From JAEXOD01 sp963663265 (GTDB taxonomy: Bacteria > Bacteroidota > Ignavibacteria > Ignavibacteriales > Melioribacteraceae), in NCBI GenBank assembly GCA_963663265.2, contig CAXXXM010000001.1:496001-560000 (forward strand): 64,000 bases of DNA, in the 5' to 3' direction. Positions 15,971-24,642 of the stretch are shown here, in pieces; within the stretch, counting starts at the first letter, position 1; every line of letters begins with the position of its first letter. A model generated the notes under the pieces. It did no database searches and was not told the origin of the DNA. It worked only from the letters and a program-made list of their open reading frames with translations. Made by a program: the position numbers and the translations under genes.

Positions 15971-17755
15971 TTATAAATTAGATTCTTCCTTTCTCCATTT
16001 TTTTATAATAGTTTCAAAAGGAACATCCGTCCAGTTTTTCTTCCATTCCGTAAAGACTTTTACACTTTGACTTTTTGGTTCTGGATTAGGAGTATCAATT
16101 GCTAAAATTGAAGGGATTGCTATACAATCCCCAACTACAATGCACTCACCAGGAGATAGAATAGGCAAAACTTCAGTTATGAAATTAGAATTATCAGGTA
16201 ATAAGTTTTTGATATAATTCTGGTCATTGCTGTTAGTAAGCCTCAGTGATAAGAAATTATTACATTGAGCAAAAATTGTTTCAGAAACTTCAGAAGGGCG
16301 TTGACTAACAACCATCAAATTTAATCCATATTTCCTGCCTTCTTTGGCGATTCGTTCAATAGATTTTCTGGAGGCTTTATACATAGCATTATCATTTCTA
16401 GGGATGTAATTATGAGCTTCTTCGCAAACCAACATAATTGGGATATCATTAAGATTGTTTTCAGCATGCTTGATCTTTGAGTAATAAAAGCTAAAATCAA
16501 AGATCAATCTAGAGATTAAACTGACCGTAATACTTAATACTTCAAACGGTACACCACTTAAATCAACAATGGTTATGTTTGATTTATTAATATAACCAAT
16601 GAATTGCTTCATTATTTCTTCAAAATCATCTGTTTTATAGGGTAAGCCAGCAGGGTTTAGTGGTTCTAATAAAAATTTTAATCTTTTATCAGACAGTTTA
16701 TTTTCTAGACGTGAAACGAATCTATTAAATTCCCCATTGAAAGGACCATTCGAAGCCTTATCGTCTTTTGAAGTAGAAGTGGGAATAAAATTATATACAC
16801 TTTTAAAATACTCTTTCTTATCATTAATTAATCTTTTATCGAATAATTTGGGGCAATTTTCACCTACTATCTTGCTTATGACTTCTCTATTCAGATTTTC
16901 AATATAATTATAGACTTCTTTGATCGAAAAATATACGGGATTATCATAAGTCATTTCTGTGATAGCGGGATTGTGTTTCTCTTTATTAAGGATGACAGCT
17001 TGCTTAAATTGTGATACTTGATTATGTGAATTAGTTTCATTACTTTCAATAAATAAATCTTCCAATTCTTCTGAATTCATTAGCCAATATGGAAGCTTGA
17101 GTTTATCAATATTTAAGTAATTTAATGTAAAATTTTGTTCTTTATCTAAACTAAAAGCATTTTTGTATTCTGAATGAATATCGAATATTACAATATGAGA
17201 ATTCTTTTGATTTTCAATATTAGTGTTTTTGTTGTTTTGAATACCTACAACCTCTTGGATTATCTTTGAAACAGTAAATGATTTTCCTGAACCAGATGAA
17301 CCAACTATAGCGAGATGCTGACCAAATAATTTGTCGCCGATTATTTTAACAGAGATATTTTTATTATTAACTAGTTTTCCTAAACAAAAGTTGAAATGAT
17401 CACTAAAGGCGAATAATTTATTCAAGTCTTCTTCCGATATTGTATATACTGGTTCAGTAGGTACTGGGAGACTTGTGTTTGAGCGATCAAATTTAAAGGC
17501 AGAGGTTAATTTACCTATTGCCTGACATTCAATTATAAATGACCAAATGGTTGTGTCTTTTTCGTCAATGTTATTAGTCCCTCTTATATTTTTTATAATT
17601 GCTATTACAGAATCATTGTTGCCTTCAGCGATTCTTATAAACCTGCCGATCTGTAAAAGCACTTTATTTTCTTCGTAGGTTTTTAAATCCTTAATTTCAA
17701 ATATAATTGAACTTGGGGAGCTAGAAATTACCTTGCCAATTTCATTCGAACACAT
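15971..17755 (-). CDS. HerA-like DNA-translocating ATPase
   Basis: A 594-residue member of the HerA/FtsK clade (DUF87). The N-terminal HAS-barrel-like region (1-110) is followed by Walker A LAIVGSSGSGKSFT near residue 152, IVIFDIHSEY, Walker B IMLVCEEAHNYIP near residue 445, and the sensor region LMVVSQRPSEVSETIFAQCN with a probable arginine finger. HerA ATPases form hexamers that drive partner nucleases. Here the partner is the upstream DUF4297-like gene, which overlaps HerA by 14 bases. That pairing matches the anti-phage DUF4297-HerA systems rather than HerA-NurA DNA-end resection. The whole operon is very AT-rich and sits in long non-coding flanks, as accessory genes often do. Confidence 0.9.
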   Translation of the reverse strand: MCSNEIGKVISSSPSSIIFEIKDLKTYEENKVLLQIGRFIRIAEGNNDSVIAIIKNIRGTNNIDEKDTTIWSFIIECQAIGKLTSAFKFDRSNTSLPVPTEPVYTISEEDLNKLFAFSDHFNFCLGKLVNNKNISVKIIGDKLFGQHLAIVGSSGSGKSFTVSKIIQEVVGIQNNKNTNIENQKNSHIVIFDIHSEYKNAFSLDKEQNFTLNYLNIDKLKLPYWLMNSEELEDLFIESNETNSHNQVSQFKQAVILNKEKHNPAITEMTYDNPVYFSIKEVYNYIENLNREVISKIVGENCPKLFDKRLINDKKEYFKSVYNFIPTSTSKDDKASNGPFNGEFNRFVSRLENKLSDKRLKFLLEPLNPAGLPYKTDDFEEIMKQFIGYINKSNITIVDLSGVPFEVLSITVSLISRLIFDFSFYYSKIKHAENNLNDIPIMLVCEEAHNYIPRNDNAMYKASRKSIERIAKEGRKYGLNLMVVSQRPSEVSETIFAQCNNFLSLRLTNSNDQNYIKNLLPDNSNFITEVLPILSPGECIVVGDCIAIPSILAIDTPNPEPKSQSVKVFTEWKKNWTDVPFETIIKKWRKEESNL

Positions 17756-18944
17756 TTGAGACTCCTAATATATATTTTAATTCTTGAAAATTATTTACTG
17801 AAATTTGTTCAATAATTAAATCCTTTGTCTGCAATTCAGGGAAATTATTCGAAGAAATTATAAAAAGATCATCACATGGTTTATGATTAAGTACGCTTTT
17901 CGAAGAATCATATTTAAATAAACGAATTGAAAACTCTCTTCTTATTTCATTCTTCTTTATATTATTAACGAGTGGCTCTTCAAAGAAGTAATTAATATCA
18001 AAGTACTGATTAATAATGTAGCCAGTTCTAACCTTAATGCCTTTTTTAAATAAACGAATAGTTATATCTTCAAAATCATTATTATCGCAAATTAATGCAA
18101 ATACTGGAGTTTGATTGTGAGCTTGTTTAGAATGAAATTTATCAATGTAATCTGTGATGAAAGTAATTACAGATTCGTCAAAATTTTCCATTGAATCTTT
18201 GGAGATTAAAAAATATCTTAATCTTGAATTTTTATCTAAATTTGGTTTAAGTTGTTTTTTACGAGCATCAAGAATTTTTTTTCTATCTTTAAGAGAAAGT
18301 GTCCATTTTGTAATTGCTGTTTTTCTAATGCTTTTAAGTTTATCAATTAATGCATTTTTTTTTACTCTTCTTTGATCAACATTATGTTGAATACTAATAT
18401 TAGCAATTTCATTAATCGAATTTGGATAAATAAGTAAGTCCACATCAGTTTGTTCAAAACCACATTGTTTTAATTTATCTTTTGTTCTATTAACCAGATT
18501 GTCAAAAGATTCACCTATTTCAATAGAAAATTTGTTGAGGAAAGCTATGGTATCAAAAGGCTCTTTTATTTTTGAAATATAATTTAAGTAGTCTTTATTT
18601 TTTGAGTTTTTAATAGTTTCTATATCAGTTTTTGATAAAACTATTTTTTTTTCGTTTGGGAAATAAGCATACAGTTTATATTTAATATTTAAATCAATAT
18701 TTTCAGAATAATGGGACATCATTTGAAGAACAGGTTTATAAATGTCACTTAAACAATAGGAAACTTTCGTCTCGTGATATTTACATTGAATAGCTTCTAC
18801 GAAATTTCGATCGTGTATATCAATATCTTCAATTATTCCTTCTACAGTAACATCAGTATCTTCTTCAGATTCCAATATTTTAAGAAGAGTTAAATGAAAT
18901 TGGTATAGAAAGCCTTTTATAGTATAATCTGCTTCTCTATTCAT
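17742..18944 (-). CDS. DUF4297/Cap4-like putative nuclease, partner of HerA
   Basis: A 400-residue protein whose N-terminus looks like the PD-(D/E)xK nuclease of the DUF4297/Cap4 group: GFLYQFHLTLLKIL (residues 11-24), acidic residues Glu35 and Glu39-Asp40 in VEGIIEDIDIH, then Gln53-x-Lys55 in EAIQCKYHE. The C-terminal two thirds is helical then mixed, with no family I can name, and probably senses or docks onto HerA. It is the first gene of the minus-strand operon and overlaps HerA by 14 bases, implying a fixed stoichiometry. DUF4297-HerA pairs are known to protect bacteria from phages through nuclease activity. The nuclease reading rests on motifs only, so confidence in function is moderate. 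Confidence 0.75.
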   Translation of the reverse strand: MNREADYTIKGFLYQFHLTLLKILESEEDTDVTVEGIIEDIDIHDRNFVEAIQCKYHETKVSYCLSDIYKPVLQMMSHYSENIDLNIKYKLYAYFPNEKKIVLSKTDIETIKNSKNKDYLNYISKIKEPFDTIAFLNKFSIEIGESFDNLVNRTKDKLKQCGFEQTDVDLLIYPNSINEIANISIQHNVDQRRVKKNALIDKLKSIRKTAITKWTLSLKDRKKILDARKKQLKPNLDKNSRLRYFLISKDSMENFDESVITFITDYIDKFHSKQAHNQTPVFALICDNNDFEDITIRLFKKGIKVRTGYIINQYFDINYFFEEPLVNNIKKNEIRREFSIRLFKYDSSKSVLNHKPCDDLFIISSNNFPELQTKDLIIEQISVNNFQELKYILGVSNVFE

Positions 18945-19716
18945 AAATATATTTCCAAAAAGAATTATTATAAAATAAAACTAATCTAATTAGACTTATT
19001 CATAATTATTGAAAGTATTATTTACTTAAGTATTCCAAAGTCATAGCAATCAGTCCAGTTGAAAACCAAAAATAACTATTATATAAAATAAATTGAGTTT
19101 AACTTAAAATCAAATTAAATTATAAATAATATGAAAATTATTAGATTTTATTGAGATATATTGCCCCAAGGTTTATAATTTACTAATCGACATGTAATAT
19201 AAGCAATGAAATTTGGTAGTTTTCCATTGCTGTAGTGTCTATAATAAAAAATATTGAATAATTGGTAATCTTATTCTGAATTATTTGGATTCTCAAAGTG
19301 ATGATGTATTTGGATATTCTTATGTAGTTCAATGAAGATTACTAAAATAGGGGTTTGATCTTTTTTGATAAATCCCTGAAAAATATATATAACCAAATAT
19401 TTGTTTGGAAATACGTCTTGCAACACTCAGACATATTTCTAAAATTCGCTTCTCTTGTAAGTACACCTAAGAACATTTTTCTTGATGTGTTAATTGATAA
19501 TCTTTTAAATATGTATGTTGTTTTAGCTATAGCAGTATTAGGTTGTTGTAATGTGATTTATTGTGAATTTTTCAGGATTTTATCAATCGTTTATTAATAT
19601 GTAAGAAATTTCATCCCTTATTGTTTTTATTGTTTAATTAATATGGCAAAATGTACTATTAAGATTATCATTATATTACTATTCTTTGAGCATTAATATT
19701 GTTCCAAATTTAAAAT
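18945..19716. other. AT-rich non-coding stretch upstream of the nuclease-HerA operon
   Basis: About 770 bases without a credible gene. An 80-codon frame at 19355-19597 begins with TTG, lacks a spaced ribosome site and has a composition like noise, so it is not called. The right end holds the enolase terminator. The promoter of the minus-strand operon should lie just right of 18944, but I cannot define it. Confidence 0.6.
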
Positions 19717-19751
19717 AAAAAACGTTGAGCGTTTCTGCTCAACGTTTTTTT
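19717..19751. terminator. Bidirectional intrinsic terminator after enolase
   Basis: AACGTTGAGC (19721-19730) and GCTCAACGTT (19737-19746) form a ten-base stem with a six-base loop, an A run on the left (giving the T tract for the minus strand) and a T run on the right. It lies 48 bases after the enolase stop. The stem core repeats that at 13428-13454. Confidence 0.85.
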
Positions 19752-19798
19752 CATCAATAATTAATAATTATAGAATTAATAATTCATAATTAAAAAAA

Positions 19799-21091
19799 TT
19801 ATCCTCTATAATTGATATACTCAAGACCAACAAATTTAGCCTGAGGTCCTAATTGTTCTTCAATTCTTAATAATTGGTTATATTTAGCAATACGGTCTGT
19901 TCTGCTTGCTGAGCCGGTTTTAATTTGACCAACGTTTAATGCAACAGCTAAGTCAGCTAATGTTGTATCTTCTGTTTCGCCTGATCTATGGCTTACAACA
20001 GCAGTATAGCTTGCTCTACGAGCCATATCAATAGAATCGATAGTTTCAGTTAAAGTACCAATTTGGTTAACTTTAATTAAAATAGAGTTAGCAACACCTT
20101 CTTTAATACCGCGAGCTAATTTTTCAGTATTAGTAACAAATAAATCGTCACCAACTAATTGAATTTTACTGCCTAATTTATCTGTCAATAATTTCCAACC
20201 AGTCCAATCGTTTTCATCTAAACCATCTTCAATAGAGATGATAGGATATTTACTTGTTAAATCTTCATAAATTTTAACCATTTCTTCAGAAGTTTTTTCT
20301 GATTTATCTGATTTCTTAAATACGTATAAACCTTTTTCTTTATTGAATAATTCACTTGCAGCAACATCCAAAGCAATACTAATTTCTGAACCAGGTTTGT
20401 AACCTGCTTTTTCAATAGCTTCAAGAATAATTTCTAAAGTTTCTTCATTAGTTTTTAAGTTAGGAGCAAATCCGCCTTCATCACCAACAGCAGTATTGTA
20501 ACCTTTTTTCTTTAATACAGATTTTAATGAATGGAAAGTTTCAGCACCCATTCTTAAAGCTTCTCTAAAAGACGAAGCACCGTGTGGCATTACCATAAAT
20601 TCTTGAAAATCTACGGTATTATCAGCATGAGCACCACCATTTAAAATGTTCATCATAGGAACAGGTAATACACGAGCACTAACACCACCAATATAACGGT
20701 ATAAAGGAATTTCTAAGCATTCAGCAGCAGCTTTTGCAACAGCAAGAGAAACACCAAGAATTGCATTAGCACCTAATTTAGCTTTGTTAGGTGTACCGTC
20801 TAATTCTAATAAAGTTTGATCAATTTCAACTTGATCAACAGCATCCATATCAAGAATAGCATCAGCAATAATTTCATTTACGTTTTCAACGGCTTGCTGA
20901 ACACCTTTACCTAAGTAACGATTTTTATCGCCATCACGTAATTCAACTGCTTCGTATTCGCCTGTTGAAGCACCACTTGGAACAGCGGCACGACCAACAA
21001 CGCCAGATTCTAATAAAACCTCAACTTCAACAGTTGGATTTCCTCTTGAATCTAATATTTCTCTTCCTATTACATCGATAATTGTAGTCAT
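19799..21091 (-). CDS. eno: Enolase
   Basis: Glycolytic 2-phosphoglycerate dehydratase. I place the start at the ATG at 21091 (430 residues, the usual size) because GGAG (21099-21102 on the minus strand) is spaced seven bases before it and the protein then begins MTTIIDVIGREILDSRGNPT, the canonical enolase N-terminus; a frame 12 codons longer is open but has no such support. Other landmarks are GASTGEYEAVELRDGD, GDEGGFAPNL, the Mg-binding aspartate and glutamate in ALDVAASE and SIEDGLDENDW, LVGDDLFVTN, and VSHRSGETEDT. It lies 83 bases downstream of ktrA and may be read both with that operon and from its own promoter. Confidence 0.97.
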   Translation of the reverse strand: MTTIIDVIGREILDSRGNPTVEVEVLLESGVVGRAAVPSGASTGEYEAVELRDGDKNRYLGKGVQQAVENVNEIIADAILDMDAVDQVEIDQTLLELDGTPNKAKLGANAILGVSLAVAKAAAECLEIPLYRYIGGVSARVLPVPMMNILNGGAHADNTVDFQEFMVMPHGASSFREALRMGAETFHSLKSVLKKKGYNTAVGDEGGFAPNLKTNEETLEIILEAIEKAGYKPGSEISIALDVAASELFNKEKGLYVFKKSDKSEKTSEEMVKIYEDLTSKYPIISIEDGLDENDWTGWKLLTDKLGSKIQLVGDDLFVTNTEKLARGIKEGVANSILIKVNQIGTLTETIDSIDMARRASYTAVVSHRSGETEDTTLADLAVALNVGQIKTGSASRTDRIAKYNQLLRIEEQLGPQAKFVGLEYINYRG

Positions 21092-21174
21092 TTTTTTTCT
21101 CCAAATTGTAAAATTTACAAACTTCAAGGTATAAAATTTCTTTTAATTTTCCAAGAAACGCAATAATAATAGCA

Positions 21175-21864
21175 CTAATCTATTATTTTTTTAATATCTT
21201 TATCTTTTCCCAAAACTATTAGGATGTCATTACTTTCTAATACAGTTGTGGCAGTTGGAACACCATAAATACGTTCTTTAATAGTTTCTTCACCCGTATC
21301 TTCATTTTTTATAACATATCTTCTTTTTATTGTAATCAAGTTAATATTATACCTAATTCTTAGGTCAATTTCTTGTAATGATTTACCAACAAATGCTGCC
21401 GGAGCTTTTATTTGAACAATATTATAATCCTCGCCAAGTGGTATATAATCTAATACTTCTTGATTCACTAAGTTAAAAGCAACTTTACTTGCAATTTCAA
21501 GTTCTGGGTTTATTACTTGATGAACACCAAGTTTATGAAGAATTGTTTCTTGTATCTTTGAGTTTACTCTTGCAACAACTTTTTTAACTCCCATTTGTAA
21601 TAATAGTACGGAAGTCAAAATAGTATTCTCAAAATTAGTACCAATTGATACAACTGCCGCATCAACTTTGTCAATACCAAGCGATTTCAGCGGTTTAGTT
21701 TCAGTTGCATCCATACGGACGGCATAAGTTACTTTATCTTTTATATCTTCAATAACATCCATATCTTGATCTATTGCAATTATTTCGGCTCCTCTTTCTG
21801 CTAAAGAAATTGCAATACTATATCCAAAATCTCCCAACCCAATTACAGCAAATTTTTTATCCAT
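21175..21864 (-). CDS. ktrA: KtrA/TrkA-type potassium uptake regulatory subunit
   Basis: Cytosolic RCK ring protein that gates the KtrB potassium channel. The 229 residues comprise an RCK_N Rossmann domain with VIGLGDFGYSIA (residues 7-18), Asp32-type ribose contact in IAIDQD, and MDATE, followed by an RCK_C (TrkA_C) domain from about residue 140. One RCK unit matches KtrA rather than the doubled TrkA of enterics. It begins 13 bases after ktrB on the same strand and is the last of a six-step gene run from 30352. NAD(H) or ATP/ADP binding is expected from the family. Confidence 0.94.
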   Translation of the reverse strand: MDKKFAVIGLGDFGYSIAISLAERGAEIIAIDQDMDVIEDIKDKVTYAVRMDATETKPLKSLGIDKVDAAVVSIGTNFENTILTSVLLLQMGVKKVVARVNSKIQETILHKLGVHQVINPELEIASKVAFNLVNQEVLDYIPLGEDYNIVQIKAPAAFVGKSLQEIDLRIRYNINLITIKRRYVIKNEDTGEETIKERIYGVPTATTVLESNDILIVLGKDKDIKKIID

Positions 21865-21877
21865 TTTGCTTTCCTAT

Positions 21878-23635
21878 TTATAAAATTGAAATATTATCTT
21901 GTGGCAAATCGTAACTTGGTGCTTCTTTAGCTTTTATTAGTGAATATATAAAAGCTAATGGTCCAACACGACCAATAAACATCATAAAAATGATTACTAT
22001 TTTCCCAAAATCGGTTAAATTAAAAGTAATTCCTCTTGATAATCCAACTGTTCCAAATGCACTAAATACTTCAAACGAAATATCAATAAAACTTACATTT
22101 TCAGTAATAGAAAGTAAGAAAATACCTAAAGTAATTAGTGAAAGACTAAAAAACGATTTAATTAATCCTCTTAGTAATGTATCTTTAGGGATGGTTCTAT
22201 TTTTATAGGTTACATTTTTTGCATTTCTAATGATTGCAATTGACCCAAAAATGATTAATGCAAAAGTAGTTGTTTTAATACCACCCCCGGTACCACCTGG
22301 TGAAGCACCAATAAACATTAAAAAGCAATAAAATACAGTTGTTGCAACAGAAAACTTACCAAAATCAACAGTATTAAATCCAGCTGTACGAGAAGATACA
22401 GATTGGAAAAATGAAGCATTAAGTTTATCAAAATTACTCATGCCTTTTAATACGCCATTGTACTCTAAAAAGTAAGTAGCTGCAGTACCAACAATTAATA
22501 AAACGAAAGTAGTAATTAAAACTATTCTTGTTTGTAAAGAAAACTTGGCTGATATTTTTTTTGTTTTAATTTGCCATGATTTAACATTAAATATATTCAT
22601 GATTGTACCAAAGCCAATTCCTCCAAAGATGATTAATAGGGCAATGGTAGTTGTAAATAACAAATTATTTTTAACCAATGGATCCATCAAATTAGCACTA
22701 AAAATAGAAAAACCGGCATTACAAAATGCAGATATTGAGTGAAAAACCGAAATGAATATTGCTTGATTTACATCTTTAACACTATCTTGGATACTTAAAA
22801 ATATTGAAGCTGCACCAATTGCTTCAATGGCTACAGTAATTAAAGCTAAGTAACTAATAACTTTAGCAATTGTACCAATATTGTCTTCTTCTAACAAATC
22901 ATGAAGTACAATTCTTTCTTTTATTCCTAAACCACCTGATAAAAACAAAGCAAAAAAAGTTGTAAATGTCATTAAACCTAATCCGCCTATTTGAAAAAGC
23001 AACATTATAACAATCTGTCCAAACTGTGTATAATATGTGGCAGTATCAACAGATATTAATCCTGTAACACATACTGCACTTGTAGAAGTGAATAAGGCAT
23101 CAACAAAATTATTTGTTCCTGAGGTAGTTGCTGCCGGAAGCATTAATAACAAAGCACCAAATAAAATAGTACCTAAAAAGCTAAGCACAAATAACTTAGA
23201 AGGGTCAATTTTAGATTGTAAAATCTTTTTATTATATCTTAACCCTCCTAAAATTAAGCCTATTACGATAAAAATTTGTGCAAATATTATATATAAGTAA
23301 GCAATATCTTTAAAATTAAAAGCAAAGCCAATTTTTTTTATTAAGCTGTAATTAAAAACAGATAATAGAGCCTCAACTATTATAAAAAGAATAAAAATAA
23401 ACTCAAATTTATGAGTTATTAAATATTCTTTTTTGTTTTTTGCCATGAAAAAAAGAATAATTTGATAAGTTATAAAAAAAACAAAAACTCCAATAACTAA
23501 ATCATGCAGAAAAACAGAAAAATTACCATGGACTTTAAAACCATACTCAAGAATAATAGAAGAAATACCTATAATGCTTGAAATAATAATTAAAACTTTT
23601 AAAATTTTAGAAATTTTTTCTTTTGAAATCGCCAT
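21878..23635 (-). CDS. ktrB: KtrB/TrkH-family potassium transporter with N-terminal membrane extension
   Basis: Potassium uptake channel-like protein of 585 residues. Four selectivity-filter loops are visible: STSAVCVTGL, SAFCNAGFS, SSRTAGFN, and FGTVGLS. Canonical KtrB has about 450 residues; here an added ~140-residue N-terminal part contains roughly four more helices, a form I believe occurs in Bacteroidota. It starts two bases after the MscS-like gene and is followed by ktrA after 13 bases. The position in an operon with two antiporter-like proteins and a mechanosensitive channel points to osmotic or pH-linked potassium homeostasis. Confidence 0.94.
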   Translation of the reverse strand: MAISKEKISKILKVLIIISSIIGISSIILEYGFKVHGNFSVFLHDLVIGVFVFFITYQIILFFMAKNKKEYLITHKFEFIFILFIIVEALLSVFNYSLIKKIGFAFNFKDIAYLYIIFAQIFIVIGLILGGLRYNKKILQSKIDPSKLFVLSFLGTILFGALLLMLPAATTSGTNNFVDALFTSTSAVCVTGLISVDTATYYTQFGQIVIMLLFQIGGLGLMTFTTFFALFLSGGLGIKERIVLHDLLEEDNIGTIAKVISYLALITVAIEAIGAASIFLSIQDSVKDVNQAIFISVFHSISAFCNAGFSIFSANLMDPLVKNNLLFTTTIALLIIFGGIGFGTIMNIFNVKSWQIKTKKISAKFSLQTRIVLITTFVLLIVGTAATYFLEYNGVLKGMSNFDKLNASFFQSVSSRTAGFNTVDFGKFSVATTVFYCFLMFIGASPGGTGGGIKTTTFALIIFGSIAIIRNAKNVTYKNRTIPKDTLLRGLIKSFFSLSLITLGIFLLSITENVSFIDISFEVFSAFGTVGLSRGITFNLTDFGKIVIIFMMFIGRVGPLAFIYSLIKAKEAPSYDLPQDNISIL

Positions 23636-23637
23636 AA

Positions 23638-24642
23638 TTAGCCTTTGAGGGCGTTATTAACAAAAATATTTATTGAATTAATTAATTCATTTTCAAATTT
23701 AGAATCAACTGAATAAACTAAAAGTTTAAAAGTATGAACACCTAAAATAAAATCAGTTCTAACTAAATAAACTTCCGGCGGCACTTTTACATACATGAAA
23801 GGAGAAGAAAGGGCAGCTTCTAAAATAACTTTGTTGATAAATGAAATATCAAATTTATTGGATAGTGAAAATTCCATACAAATTTGTTTTTCTTTTTCTC
23901 CCTTGTTAACATTTTGAATTGGCTCAATTAAAAATGTTGAGTTTGGGATGTTTATTTCACTTCCACTATCTATTGTTATTTTTGTATTAAGCCATGCAAT
24001 TTCTCTAACAATACCGGAGTAGTTTTGTATTGCTATATAATCACCTTTTTCAAAAGGAATTTTAATTGAAAGATAAAATCCACCGGTTAAATTTTTTAAC
24101 AAATCAAGTAATGAAATACCAACAAAAACGACAACAATTATTATAAATATTAAAATAAATTCAGTTGTTTTACTAAAGATTTGGGATAATAATAAATAGC
24201 CTATGGTAATCCATAAAAGTACTTTTAAAGAGGTTATAAAAATAAATAAAAAGGGAATTGATGTTTTAACTTTTTTATTTTTCCTTACTGTATCAATAAT
24301 TCTATTTAATATTAAGCCGAAAATTAATAGTAGAATAATTCTAATTATTGTCCAATAGTTAATAAACTTAAGAATATTTATCGATTCCAAATTTAAACCA
24401 TTATCTTGGCTGCTCATGTTTTTATAGGAAAATAATGGAATATTAATAGTATCAATTTTTTTTACAACACTACTGATAGTAGTGTTGTTTTTTTGTATAC
24501 TAATTGAATCAATTTTAACAGAGTCAATAACAACATTAGAAGAATCGACCAAAGAAGAAAACTTTGCAGAAGAATCAATCTGTGCAAAAATTGATGAAAA
24601 ACATAATAAGGCAAATATAAAAATAACTTTTCGTTTAATCAT
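23638..24642 (-). CDS. MscS-family mechanosensitive ion channel
   Basis: A 334-residue membrane protein. It starts with a probable cleavable signal sequence (MIKRKVIFIFALLCFSSIFAQ), then a Ser/Asp/Lys-rich periplasmic segment to about residue 85, three hydrophobic helices (about 88-185), and the MscS beta domain with IPFEKGDYIAIQNYSGIV (about 196-213) and ITIDSGSEINIPNS. The pore helix region LLDLLKNLTGGFYLSI replaces the usual glycine-alanine-rich TM3. It shares one base with the upstream gene's stop and is two bases from ktrB, so it is tightly coupled. Family role: release of solutes on hypo-osmotic shock; here it may work with the potassium systems around it. Confidence 0.88.
   Translation of the reverse strand: MIKRKVIFIFALLCFSSIFAQIDSSAKFSSLVDSSNVVIDSVKIDSISIQKNNTTISSVVKKIDTINIPLFSYKNMSSQDNGLNLESINILKFINYWTIIRIILLLIFGLILNRIIDTVRKNKKVKTSIPFLFIFITSLKVLLWITIGYLLLSQIFSKTTEFILIFIIIVVVFVGISLLDLLKNLTGGFYLSIKIPFEKGDYIAIQNYSGIVREIAWLNTKITIDSGSEINIPNSTFLIEPIQNVNKGEKEKQICMEFSLSNKFDISFINKVILEAALSSPFMYVKVPPEVYLVRTDFILGVHTFKLLVYSVDSKFENELINSINIFVNNALKG

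Noticed and set aside
19355..19597. 80-codon open frame upstream of enolase's terminator
   Set aside because: It starts with TTG one base from a G run that would be a badly spaced ribosome site, and no family or signal pattern is seen.
18945..19716. Possible non-coding RNA or retron RNA beside the defence-like operon
   Set aside because: No reverse transcriptase is near and no long inverted repeat is visible; only the terminator stands out.
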